Shown here: piece by piece, positions 27,128 to 35,254 of the stretch
Numbering within the stretch: position 1 is the stretch's first letter
Layout of the letters: every line of letters starts with the position of its first letter
Source of the DNA: Aminobacter sp. HY435
GTDB lineage: Bacteria; Pseudomonadota; Alphaproteobacteria; Rhizobiales; Rhizobiaceae
Direction: 5' to 3'
DNA: 64,000 nucleotides
Assembly: GCF_027568395.1 (NCBI RefSeq)
Contig: NZ_JANKZL010000007.1
Coordinates: 62,001 to 126,000 of the forward strand
The notes under the pieces: generated by a model
Seen by the model: the letters and a program-made list of their open reading frames with translations, nothing else
Databases searched by the model: none
What the model was told of the DNA's origin: nothing
Position numbers and translations under genes: made by a program

Positions 27128-29184
27128 GTTCACGCGAATCCGATAGCAGGCCAGGCAGCGCCAAGGGTGCAGGCCCGGCGGAAGACATGCCCGACATCGA
27201 CCTTGATGACGAGGCGGCGGACGAGGAAATTGCGCCTTCGGGCCCCGATCTGCCGTTCACCGCCATCGACTGGACCGCACATGCCGGCGATGCCGACGGC
27301 ATGGTCGGCGCCGAGGTAATCCAGACCCTCGTCAAGCGCCTGCCCAATGCGCCGGGCGTCTATCGCATGATGAATGGTGCCGGCGACGTGCTCTATGTCG
27401 GCAAGGCGCGCAGCCTGAAGAAGCGCGTCACCAACTACGCGCAGGGGCGCTTCCACACCAACCGCATCGGCAAGATGGTGCGCGAGACGGCGACGATGGA
27501 ATTCGTCGTCACCCGCACCGAAATCGAGGCGTTGCTGCTCGAGGCGAACCTCATCAAGCGCCTCAGGCCGCGCTTCAACGTGCTGATGCGGGACGACAAG
27601 TCGTTCCCCTACATCATGCTGACCAGTGACCACACGGCACCGGGTATCTACAAGCATCGCGGCGCGCGCTCGCGCAAGGGCGGCGACTATTTCGGCCCCT
27701 TCGCGTCGGCTCAGGCGGTCGGCCGCACCATCAATTCGTTGCAGCGTGCCTTCCTGCTGCGCAGTTGCACCGACAGCTTCTTCGACAACCGCACGCGCCC
27801 GTGCCTGCTGTTCCAGATCAAGCGCTGCGCCGGGCCCTGCACCGGCGAGATCTCGCGCGAGGGCTATGCCGAATTGGTGAGCGAGGCCAAGGATTTCCTT
27901 TCTGGCCGTAGCCAGAAGGTGAAGACCGAGATTTCGGCCCAGATGCAGCAGGCCGCCGAGGAGCTCGATTTCGAACGCGCCGCGGTCTACCGCGACAGGC
28001 TGGCGGCGCTGTCGCACGTGCAGAGCCACCAGGGCATCAACCCGCAAGGGATCGAGGAGGCCGATGTCTTTGCGATCTACCAGGAGGGCGGCCAGACCTG
28101 CATCCAGGTGTTCTTCTTCCGCACCGGCCAGAACTGGGGCAACCGAGCCTACTTCCCGAAGGCCGACCCCTCCCTGGAAGCGGCCGAGGTGCTCGGCTCG
28201 TTCCTGGCGCAGTTCTACGATGACAAGCCCTCGCCACGGGCGATCCTGCTGTCGCATGCGGTCGAGGAACAGGCGCTGCTTGCCGAGGCGCTGTCCACCC
28301 GCGCGGGCCACAAGGTCGCGATTTCGGTTCCCCAGCGCGGCGAGAAGAAGGACATGGTCGACCACGCCGCGCAGAACGCCCGCGAAGCGCTTGGCCGCCG
28401 GCTTGCCGAGACATCGACGCAGGCGCGGCTTCTCGAGGGCTTTGCCCAGACATTCGGGCTGGAGAAGCCGCCTGTTCGCATCGAGATCTACGACAACTCC
28501 CACATCATGGGCACCAATGCCGTCGGCGGCATGGTGGTCGCCGGGCCCGAGGGCTTCGTCAAGAACCAGTATCGCAAGTTCAATATCCGCTCGACCGAAA
28601 TCACCCCCGGCGACGACTTCGGCATGATGCGCGAGGTGATGACGCGCCGCTTCTCGCGGTTGCTTAAGGAACATGGCGGCGAACAGCCGGAAGCCGAGCA
28701 AGCACTGGACGACAATGGCGCGTTCCCGGCCTGGCCCGACGTCATCCTGATAGACGGTGGTCAGGGGCAGATGACGGCCGTACGTGCCATGCTTGCCGAA
28801 TTGGGTGTCGAGGACCGCGTCGTCGCCATCGGCGTCGCCAAGGGGCAGGACCGCGAGGCCGGGCGCGAGCGCTTCTTCGTCAGGGGCAAGGATTCGTTTT
28901 CCCTGCCGGTGCGCGACCCGGTGCTCTACTTCGTGCAGCGCATGCGCGACGAGGCGCACCGCTTCGCCATCGGCTCGCACAGGGCGCGCCGCAAGAAGGA
29001 AATGGTCAAGAATCCGCTCGATGAAATCGGCGGCATTGGCCCGGCGCGCAAGCGAGCGCTGCTTCACGCCTTTGGCACGGCCAAGGCGGTCAGCCGGGCG
29101 GCAGTAGAAGACCTGATGGCGGTAGAAGGCATATCGGAGTCGATCGCGCGCCTTGTTTACAACCATTTTCACGATAATGGGTGA
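27124..29184 (+). CDS. uvrC: Excinuclease ABC subunit C
   Basis: UvrC makes the dual incisions around bulky DNA lesions in nucleotide-excision repair. The 686-residue protein has a GIY-YIG nuclease domain ([20 protein letters not shown], about 77-96), a UVR coiled coil, an RNase H-like C-terminal nuclease domain ([17 protein letters not shown]) and helix-hairpin-helix motifs. An acidic N-terminal extension of about 70 residues precedes the nuclease domain. The start is fixed by the 4-base overlap with the SDR gene, implying translational coupling. Confidence 0.95.
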   Translation: MSSRESDSRPGSAKGAGPAEDMPDIDLDDEAADEEIAPSGPDLPFTAIDWTAHAGDADGMVGAEVIQTLVKRLPNAPGVYRMMNGAGDVLYVGKARSLKKRVTNYAQGRFHTNRIGKMVRETATMEFVVTRTEIEALLLEANLIKRLRPRFNVLMRDDKSFPYIMLTSDHTAPGIYKHRGARSRKGGDYFGPFASAQAVGRTINSLQRAFLLRSCTDSFFDNRTRPCLLFQIKRCAGPCTGEISREGYAELVSEAKDFLSGRSQKVKTEISAQMQQAAEELDFERAAVYRDRLAALSHVQSHQGINPQGIEEADVFAIYQEGGQTCIQVFFFRTGQNWGNRAYFPKADPSLEAAEVLGSFLAQFYDDKPSPRAILLSHAVEEQALLAEALSTRAGHKVAISVPQRGEKKDMVDHAAQNAREALGRRLAETSTQARLLEGFAQTFGLEKPPVRIEIYDNSHIMGTNAVGGMVVAGPEGFVKNQYRKFNIRSTEITPGDDFGMMREVMTRRFSRLLKEHGGEQPEAEQALDDNGAFPAWPDVILIDGGQGQMTAVRAMLAELGVEDRVVAIGVAKGQDREAGRERFFVRGKDSFSLPVRDPVLYFVQRMRDEAHRFAIGSHRARRKKEMVKNPLDEIGGIGPARKRALLHAFGTAKAVSRAAVEDLMAVEGISESIARLVYNHFHDNG

Positions 29185-29289
29185 TCACAGGGATTGGCGT
29201 TCTAGCGCCGCCTGGACTATCGATAGGCAGTTGACCCCTTACGCCCGCTTCTGATTTCACTACGGCAGACGGAAAGAGCATTAGAGACC

Positions 29290-29886
29290 ATGGCCAAGCG
29301 CGCATTCAACCTGCCCAACATGCTGACCTACGCGCGTATCGTGGCCGTGCCGCTGGTGGTCATCTGCTTCTTTCTCGAAGGCAGCCTGAAGTCGAGCGAT
29401 TTCGCCCGCTGGAGCGCTCTGGCAATCTTCATTGCCGCGAGCGTCACCGACTATCTCGACGGCTATCTGGCGCGCGCCTGGAAGCAGACCTCGAACATCG
29501 GCAAGATGCTCGACCCGATCGCCGACAAGCTTCTGGTAGCCACCTGCCTGTTGCTGCTGGCCGCAGATACCGATCACCGCGGCGGCATCGCAGGCTGGTC
29601 GCTGTGGGCGGCGATCATCATTCTCTGCCGCGAAATCCTGGTTTCGGGCCTGCGCGAATATCTCGCTGCGCTGAAGGTAAGCGTTCCGGTGACGCAGCTC
29701 GCCAAGTGGAAGACCGCGATCCAGATGGTCGCGATCGCCTTCCTGCTGGCAGGCCCGGCAGGCGACAAGATCTTCCCGCTGACGACCCAGATCGGCCTCG
29801 TGCTGCTGTGGATCGCAGCGATTGTGACGCTCTACACCGGCTATGATTATTTCCGCGCCGGCCTCAAGCACATCATGGACGAGTGA
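29290..29886 (+). CDS. pgsA: CDP-diacylglycerol-glycerol-3-phosphate 3-phosphatidyltransferase
   Basis: PgsA makes phosphatidylglycerophosphate, the committed step to phosphatidylglycerol and cardiolipin, in the inner membrane. The 198-residue protein has the CDP-alcohol phosphotransferase signature DYLDGYLARAW...GKMLDPIADK and several membrane helices. It lies 105 bases after uvrC and 5 bases before moaD; uvrC-pgsA linkage is common in proteobacteria. Confidence 0.94.
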   Translation: MAKRAFNLPNMLTYARIVAVPLVVICFFLEGSLKSSDFARWSALAIFIAASVTDYLDGYLARAWKQTSNIGKMLDPIADKLLVATCLLLLAADTDHRGGIAGWSLWAAIIILCREILVSGLREYLAALKVSVPVTQLAKWKTAIQMVAIAFLLAGPAGDKIFPLTTQIGLVLLWIAAIVTLYTGYDYFRAGLKHIMDE

Positions 29887-29891
29887 GCGGC

Positions 29892-30146
29892 ATGACCAAG
29901 CTCATCTACTTCGCCTGGGTTCGCGAGCGCATCGGCAAGGCGGAAGAAGACGTCGACCTGCCTGCCGAGGTGAAGACGGTGTCCGATCTCCTGCTTTGGC
30001 TCAAGTCGCGCGGCGAGGAATTCGAAAGCGCCCTGCAACATCCCGAAGTGATCCGCGTCGCCATCAACCAGGAACATGTCGAGCATCGCGAGACAGTGGC
30101 TGGCGCCCGCGAGATTGCCCTGTTCCCGCCGATGACGGGCGGTTGA
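29892..30146 (+). CDS. moaD: Molybdopterin synthase small subunit MoaD
   Basis: MoaD is the ubiquitin-fold sulfur carrier of molybdopterin synthase; its C-terminal Gly-Gly is thiocarboxylated and donates sulfur to precursor Z. The 84-residue protein ends FPPMTGG, the diagnostic tail. ATG 29892 is taken; a GTG at 29883 overlapping the pgsA stop is possible. moaE follows after 4 bases, forming the two synthase subunits. Confidence 0.94.
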   Translation: MTKLIYFAWVRERIGKAEEDVDLPAEVKTVSDLLLWLKSRGEEFESALQHPEVIRVAINQEHVEHRETVAGAREIALFPPMTGG

Positions 30147-30150
30147 TGCC

Positions 30151-30624
30151 ATGATCGCCGCGGCGGCACCCATGGTACGCATCCAGGCGGCGGATTTCGA
30201 CGTCGCCGCTGAAATTGCCCTGATGACGCAAGGCAGGACGGATGTCGGGGCGGTCGTCACCTTTACCGGCCTGTGCCGCGACGAGAATGGCAGCCTGTCG
30301 GCGCTCGAGCTCGAGCACTATCCCGGCATGGCCGAGGCGGAGATTGCCCGCATCGCGCAAGAGGCCAGCGAGCGCTGGCCGCTCTCTGGCATCACCGCTA
30401 TCCATCGCTTCGGTAAGATCAGGCCAGGTGAAAACATCGTTTTGGTGGTCGCAGCCTCGAAGCACAGGCAAGCTGCCTTCGAAGCCGCAAATTTCCTGAT
30501 GGACTATCTCAAGTCGCGCGCACCCTTCTGGAAGAAGGAGCACCTTGTCGACGGCAGCGAAGGCAGCTGGGTCGACGCCAAGGAAAGTGACGACGCCGCC
30601 GCTGCCCGCTGGGCGAAGTCCTGA
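30151..30624 (+). CDS. moaE: Molybdopterin synthase catalytic subunit MoaE
   Basis: MoaE forms a heterotetramer with MoaD and converts cyclic pyranopterin monophosphate to molybdopterin. The 157-residue protein has GAVVTFTGLCRDE, the conserved HRFGKIRPGE segment and APFWKKE with the catalytic Lys residues. A second in-frame ATG at 30172 could be the start. It provides cofactor for molybdoenzymes such as the oxidoreductase at 37329. Confidence 0.94.
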   Translation: MIAAAAPMVRIQAADFDVAAEIALMTQGRTDVGAVVTFTGLCRDENGSLSALELEHYPGMAEAEIARIAQEASERWPLSGITAIHRFGKIRPGENIVLVVAASKHRQAAFEAANFLMDYLKSRAPFWKKEHLVDGSEGSWVDAKESDDAAAARWAKS

Positions 30625-30745
30625 CCATGGCGGTCGCGATCTGCTCAGGCGGCCACGGAACCACCTTATTCGTTTGTACCTTCGGTGTCCGATGCGCGGC
30701 GCGGTGCCGTATGTGGTTTTGGCAACGACAAATGGGGAGGCTGCT

Positions 30746-31513
30746 TTGATCGGCAAGCTTGCGGAATTTCTGGTGTTCGGCTTGGCGCCGCTGGTGGTCG
30801 GAATGCTCGCCATTCCTGCGATTGCGACGGCGGACGAGACGGCGGTGACGGGCGAGGTGTTTTACCGCGAGCGCATTGCCTTGCCGCCAAACGCGGTGCT
30901 TTCGGTGCAGCTTGCCGACGTTTCGCTGGCCGATGCGCCCGCCAAGGTGCTTGGCGAGCAGACCATCGACCCCGCCGGCCAGGTGCCGATCAAATTCTCG
31001 ATTCCGTTCGATCCCGCGGCGGTCAAGCCGAACATGAGCTATGCCCTGCAGGCACGCATCAGCGTCGACGACAAGCTCTGGTTCATCAATGACACGCGCC
31101 ATGCGCTCGATCCGCTGACTGCCGGGCCGCAGACCATCCTGGTCAAGATGGTGCGCCAGCAGGGCGGCGCCGAAGAGGTTTCGCTGTTTGACCGCGACTG
31201 GGTTGCCGAAGACATCAATGGGGCGGCTGTAAACGAAAAGGCCAAGCCGACCCTGCGCGTTGCGGTAGATGGCAAGGTCTCGGGCCGTGGCGGCTGCAAC
31301 GGTTTCTTCGGCAGCGCCAAGGTCGATGGCAGCAAGGTCGAGTTCGGCCAGATGGGCTCGACACAGATGGCTTGCGAGCAGCAAGTCATGGACCAGGAAC
31401 ACAAGTTCCATCAGGCGCTGGACGGCGCCGCAAGCTTCCGCATCGAGCAGGGCAAGTTGGTGCTGACCGACAAGGATGGCAAGGACATCCTCCGCTTCGC
31501 AGCCGCCGGCTGA
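30746..31513 (+). CDS. Exported YbaY + META (HslJ-like) domain protein
   Basis: This is a 255-residue exported protein. A signal peptide (about residues 1-29) precedes a YbaY-type beta domain (TAVTGEVFYRERIALPPNAV, about 33-130) and a META/HslJ domain with GRGGCNGFFGS and STQMACEQQVMDQE. TTG 30746 is preferred because GGGGAGG lies five bases upstream; longer frames from 30692 or 30545 lack this and run into moaE. The combined architecture recurs in proteobacteria; META proteins are associated with motility or stress resistance, but the exact function is unknown. Two Cys in the META part may form a disulfide. Confidence 0.85.
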   Translation: MIGKLAEFLVFGLAPLVVGMLAIPAIATADETAVTGEVFYRERIALPPNAVLSVQLADVSLADAPAKVLGEQTIDPAGQVPIKFSIPFDPAAVKPNMSYALQARISVDDKLWFINDTRHALDPLTAGPQTILVKMVRQQGGAEEVSLFDRDWVAEDINGAAVNEKAKPTLRVAVDGKVSGRGGCNGFFGSAKVDGSKVEFGQMGSTQMACEQQVMDQEHKFHQALDGAASFRIEQGKLVLTDKDGKDILRFAAAG

Positions 31514-31594
31514 TTGAATCAGTTTTGCCGGAAATTGGATCAAGTCCTTGGAAAGCTTGATTCGCCGACCTGACTGCAGCGCGATAGCCAAACA

Positions 31595-31624
31595 AAAAGC
31601 CGGGGTTTGAGCCCCGGCTTTTCG
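31595..31624. terminator. Bidirectional terminator between YbaY/META gene and ndk
   Basis: GCCGGGG (31599-31605) and CCCCGGC (31612-31618) pair around TTTGAG. AAAAA precedes and TTTT follows the stem, so it can end both convergent transcripts. Confidence 0.85.
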
Positions 31625-31658
31625 ATTCTTGATCGGTGGCTTGAGAGCCGCGGCTAGA

Positions 31659-32081
31659 TCAGCCGACGACTTCGGTGCCCGAGAACCAGTAGGCGATCTC
31701 TTCTGCGGCGGTCTCCGGAGCGTCCGAGCCGTGAACCGAGTTTTCGCCGATCGACAGGGCGTGAACCTTGCGGATGGTGCCTTCGGCGGCGTTTGCCGGG
31801 TTGGTGGCGCCCATCACTTCGCGGTTCTTGGCGATAGCGCCTTCGCCTTCGAGGACCTGGACGACCGTCGGGCCCGACGACATGGAGTCAACCAGTTCGC
31901 CGAAGAAGGGGCGTTCCTTGTGGACAGCGTAGAAACCTTCTGCTTCGCGGCGGCTCATCCACACGCGGCGGGAGGCCACGACGCGCAGGCCGGCATCCTC
32001 GAGCATCTTGGTGATGGCGCCGGTCAGGTTGCGCTTGGTTGCGTCCGGCTTGATCATCGAGAATGTGCGTTCGATCGCCAT
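31659..32081 (-). CDS. ndk: Nucleoside diphosphate kinase
   Basis: Ndk transfers the gamma-phosphate from ATP to other NDPs by a ping-pong mechanism through a phospho-His. The 140-residue protein has the canonical active-site His117 in NSVHGSD, plus the conserved [10 protein letters not shown] start. Length is standard. It is a single gene convergent with the YbaY/META gene. Confidence 0.97.
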   Translation of the reverse strand: MAIERTFSMIKPDATKRNLTGAITKMLEDAGLRVVASRRVWMSRREAEGFYAVHKERPFFGELVDSMSSGPTVVQVLEGEGAIAKNREVMGATNPANAAEGTIRKVHALSIGENSVHGSDAPETAAEEIAYWFSGTEVVG

Positions 32082-32269
32082 GATAATTCCTTGTGAGATA
32101 GGGGAAATGCGGTGTGGCGGGCTCTATACAGGCCGCCCGCAGCATTGCCAAGGGGCTGACTGCGGCGCTCGGCGTCCGCGCAATGCTGCCGGAAGGGCAG
32201 ATTGGTCATTGGCGATGGTTTCCGCTGCACGTAGGAATGGCGGAAAGCTTCGAAGCACAAGGGTAACAG

Positions 32270-32782
32270 ATGAAACAGCATTTCATGATGATGGCGGCCT
32301 ATAATCAATGGGCCAACGACAGGATATACGCCGCCGCCGGAGACCTGAGCGAGGAAGAATTCGGTCGGGACACCGGGGCGTTCTTCAAATCGATGCGCGG
32401 AACGCTCAACCATTTGCTGGCTGCCGACCGCATCTGGCTCAAGCGCTTCACCGGGCAGGGGGAAGCACCGGCGAACCTCGACGCCGTCATACATGCTGAC
32501 CTCGCCAGGCTGAAGGCGACGCGGCAAGCTGAAGACCGCCGCATCGTCGAATGGATCGACGGACTGAGCGACAAGGCATTCGCCGGCCGCTTCACCTACA
32601 TGACCGTCACCGACATGCGTACCATTTCGCAACGGCTGGCGCCGGCGCTGGTTCATTTCTTCAACCACCAGACGCATCATCGAGGGCAGGCCCATATGAT
32701 CCTGACAGTTCTCGGGCGCCCGTCCGTAGGGCTCGATCTGATTTATTTTCAAAGAACCGAGGATGGCAGGGCATTCGCCTGA
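32270..32782 (+). CDS. DinB/DfsB-family protein
   Basis: This is a 170-residue four-helix-bundle protein of the DinB/YfiT superfamily, often metal-dependent thiol-S-transferase-like proteins of unknown role. The three metal-ligand His positions are visible: His in LNHLLAADRIW and two in HFFNHQTHHRGQ. The name DinB is shared with, but unrelated to, DNA polymerase IV. A single gene; the following 215 bases are AT-rich. Confidence 0.85.
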   Translation: MKQHFMMMAAYNQWANDRIYAAAGDLSEEEFGRDTGAFFKSMRGTLNHLLAADRIWLKRFTGQGEAPANLDAVIHADLARLKATRQAEDRRIVEWIDGLSDKAFAGRFTYMTVTDMRTISQRLAPALVHFFNHQTHHRGQAHMILTVLGRPSVGLDLIYFQRTEDGRAFA

Positions 32783-32997
32783 TAAAGTCGAATTCGATTA
32801 AAATGATATATTTTAGAAAAATATGATTGAAAGGATTCGTGTGTTTGCTGGTTCAAGTAGCGTAAAGTGACCATGTGTAAAAAGAGCTCTGATCATAGAA
32901 TATGAGCTGAAACTTATTTCGCATGGAATACGTTACTAGGTGCGCAGCCGGTTTCAGGTAACTGGTTGTTGAGTTTGGCAACCACAGGGAGACATCC

Positions 32998-33669
32998 ATG
33001 ACTGGTTTTTCGAAGTCATTAGCAGCGACGCTGGCCGGTGGAATCGTATTTGGGGCACTTATGGCACCGGCCAGCGCCTTGGAGATCGGTGACCGCAGCA
33101 AAGGTCTCGGTGTTTCGATCGATTCCAAAGGCATCGGCGCGACAGTGGGCGGTTCGGGCGGCGTCAATGCTGATGTTGGGCTTGGCTCCGGTGGCAGCAA
33201 AGGTCTCGCGAGTGCCAATGTCAGTGCCAGCGTCGGCGGTTCGAAGGGGATAAACGCCAATGTCGATGCCGGCGTCGCAGGCAGCAAAGGCCTCGTGGAC
33301 GCCAACGCCAAGGCTTCAGTCGGCGGCAACAAAGGGCTCACCACCAATGTCAGCGCCAACGTTGGCGGCAGCAAGGGGCTGGCTGACGTCAAGGCCAATG
33401 TCGGTCTTGGTGGCAACACGCTCGCCGATATCGGCATCAATATTGGTGGGCCTGGCACTGGTGGACCCGGCGGACCTGGAGGCCCTGGCGGGCCTGGCGG
33501 TCCTGGTGGCCCCGGCGGACCTGGCATCAATCCAGGCGTCATCGGCGGCATGTCGTCCGCTCAGGTGGCTGCCTATGTGAAGCGCTGCAAGATGGTTCTT
33601 TCGAACCCGATGGCCTTCGAGAGCGATCTCCGCGAACTGTGCAAGCTGCTGCGCATGGCCAGCCGCTGA
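32998..33669 (+). CDS. Secreted glycine-rich repeat protein with Gly-Gly-Pro tract
   Basis: I do not recognise this protein. The 223-residue precursor has a signal peptide (about 1-27, ending APASA), then about five imperfect repeats of 14-18 residues (core GGSKGLxxANVxASV) over roughly residues 50-140. A collagen-like Gly-Gly-Pro tract follows (about 150-176), then a 45-residue C-terminal domain with two Cys (VKRCKMVL...ELCKLL) that may form a disulfide-linked helical hairpin. A good AGGGAG site precedes ATG 32998, an AT-rich leader lies upstream, and a strong terminator ends it, so it is an expressed single gene. Structural, matrix or adhesive roles are possible but unproven. Confidence 0.8.
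   Translation: MTGFSKSLAATLAGGIVFGALMAPASALEIGDRSKGLGVSIDSKGIGATVGGSGGVNADVGLGSGGSKGLASANVSASVGGSKGINANVDAGVAGSKGLVDANAKASVGGNKGLTTNVSANVGGSKGLADVKANVGLGGNTLADIGINIGGPGTGGPGGPGGPGGPGGPGGPGGPGINPGVIGGMSSAQVAAYVKRCKMVLSNPMAFESDLRELCKLLRMASR
33445..33525 (+). repeat. 9-base repeats encoding Gly-Gly-Pro triplets
   Basis: About eight tandem GGN-GGN-CCN units lie within the secreted repeat protein. Third positions vary between copies (GGC, GGA, GGT, GGG; CCT, CCC), so the amino-acid pattern is better conserved than the DNA. This points to selection on the protein rather than very recent slippage. Confidence 0.8.
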
Positions 33670-33695
33670 GCTCCGCAGTGACATGAGATTGTTGG

Positions 33696-33720
33696 ACGGC
33701 CCGCTTCGGCGGGCCGTTTT
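33696..33720 (+). terminator. Strong rho-independent terminator of the repeat-protein gene
   Basis: ACGGCCCGC and GCGGGCCGT form a 9-bp stem with a stable TTCG tetraloop and are followed by TTT, 26 bases after the stop codon. Confidence 0.88.
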
Positions 33721-33877
33721 GCGTTTCTGGCTCGCGTCTCCAGTCCACGGGCCAGATGTCATGAGTGTGTCTGGATCATTGGAACTCACCGCCGCGGCCG
33801 CTTGTCTTTGGTGAGCGCTTGCGACACATGCTGGCGCTTCGGCTGCCGCCGGCGGTGGCTACGCAGGAGAACGTTCA

Positions 33878-35143
33878 GTGCGCGCATTGGGTGCGAAGAC
33901 CGGGCAGGCCATCGTGCTGCTGCTCATTGCCGGTTCGGGCATGGTGGCGATCGCCCGCGGCATGAGCCTGACCTTTCTGGCGATCCGCCTGCAGGGTGAT
34001 TTCGGCCTGAGCCCTGCGCTGATCGGCGTGCTGATCGGCATCGGGCCGTTGCTTGGCGCGGCTGTCAGCCCGTTTGCCGGAACCATCTCCGACCGCATCG
34101 GCCGCAGGGTTGTATTGACTGCTGCATTGCTGTTTGCCGGTCTGGGGCTGGTCGGGCTCGGCCTGGCTCAGTCGGTGATGGCTTTTGCACTTGCTCATGT
34201 CGTGTCGTCTGTCGCAGCAGCGGTCTATGAGCCGGTGTCGCGCGCGCTGATGAGCGACGCCGCGCCCGAAAACCTCAGGCTGAAGATGTTTTCCTGGCGC
34301 TATCTGGTCATCAACGCCGGTTGGGCCGTCGGCCCGATGATCGGGCTGGCCATCGGCGCCAATTCGCCACTTCCGTTTGTCATTGCGGGCGCGGTCCACT
34401 TCGTCTTCGCCGCATCGATTTTCATCGTCGTGCCCGCCGTTCTGGCCAGCAGTTCGCAGGCGAAGGCCGCGTCCTCGCCGGGCCTTCGCCGGCTGAGTGC
34501 AGCGCTGCGCGATCGCCGGCTGCTCTTTTATGTCGGTGGCGGAATACTGCTGCTGGCAGTCTATGGCCAGTGGTCTGTGACATTGTCGCAGTACCTGACC
34601 ACAAATCTCGCCGACGGCATGAAGGTATTTGCCCTGCTGGTGACAACCAACGCGACAGTTGTCGTGCTTGCCACTGCGCCCGCCCGCATGCTGATCGAAC
34701 GGGTCGGGCCGCTGAAGGCGATGGTCCTGGGGTGCGTGCTGTTCCTCGCCGGTGAACTCGGCTTTGCCATCTCGATGGATGCGACCATGCTGATCGGCTT
34801 CATGGTGGTGTTCACCATCGGCGAGGTGCTGGTCGTGCCGGCAGAATATGTTCTGGTCGACCGGATTTCCAACGACGGCAACCGCGGCGCCTATTTCGGC
34901 GCCCATTCACTGAGTGCCGTCGGCAATTTCTTTGGGCCTCTGCTCGGCGGATTGGCGCTCGGGGCGTTTGGCGGGCAGGGTATGTTCATGCTCTTTGCAA
35001 TACTGGCCGCCGGCAGCGCTGTCCTGTTTGCCATCGGTCACGCGTCGCCGCCGCCGGCTTCGGTTGACGGTGAAGCGGTGGGCGTCGGCGGCGAGATTGC
35101 CGGGGAAGCCCTGCACCGTAGCCACAGGCCGGTTTTCGCCTGA
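33878..35143 (+). CDS. MFS transporter
   Basis: This is a 421-residue 12-helix major facilitator superfamily permease. The loop 2-3 signature GTISDRIGRRVV is clear, and hydrophobic segments are regularly spaced. GTG 33878 is seven bases after AGGAGA. The substrate cannot be told from sequence; it resembles drug/sugar efflux members. The C-terminus overlaps a tandem 15-bp repeat (35131-35160). Confidence 0.85.
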   Translation: MRALGAKTGQAIVLLLIAGSGMVAIARGMSLTFLAIRLQGDFGLSPALIGVLIGIGPLLGAAVSPFAGTISDRIGRRVVLTAALLFAGLGLVGLGLAQSVMAFALAHVVSSVAAAVYEPVSRALMSDAAPENLRLKMFSWRYLVINAGWAVGPMIGLAIGANSPLPFVIAGAVHFVFAASIFIVVPAVLASSSQAKAASSPGLRRLSAALRDRRLLFYVGGGILLLAVYGQWSVTLSQYLTTNLADGMKVFALLVTTNATVVVLATAPARMLIERVGPLKAMVLGCVLFLAGELGFAISMDATMLIGFMVVFTIGEVLVVPAEYVLVDRISNDGNRGAYFGAHSLSAVGNFFGPLLGGLALGAFGGQGMFMLFAILAAGSAVLFAIGHASPPPASVDGEAVGVGGEIAGEALHRSHRPVFA

Positions 35144-35160
35144 AAGGTTTTCGCCTGAAA
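35131..35160 (+). repeat. Perfect 15-bp tandem duplication across the MFS stop codon
   Basis: GGTTTTCGCCTGAAA occurs twice in direct succession. The first copy contains the MFS stop codon (TGA 35141-35143), so the duplication doubles the end of the gene into the intergenic space and leaves the protein unaffected. Confidence 0.8.
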
Positions 35161-35254
35161 GAGGTGGGGCATTTGCCTTTCGATCACGCGTTGTGGCTGA
35201 TTGGGGCTGCGCGCCCTTGCCAATGCCGCAACTCTCCTCCAAAACCGCCACGCC

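Noticed and set aside
27130-29172. 680-codon minus-strand frame opposite uvrC
   Set aside because: Mirror frame of a conserved gene; no recognisable fold, and it covers uvrC almost end to end.
32853-33551. Minus-strand proline-rich frame opposite the Gly-rich repeat protein
   Set aside because: The PGPPGPP pattern is simply the complement of the Gly-Gly-Pro codons; no RBS and no signal peptide.
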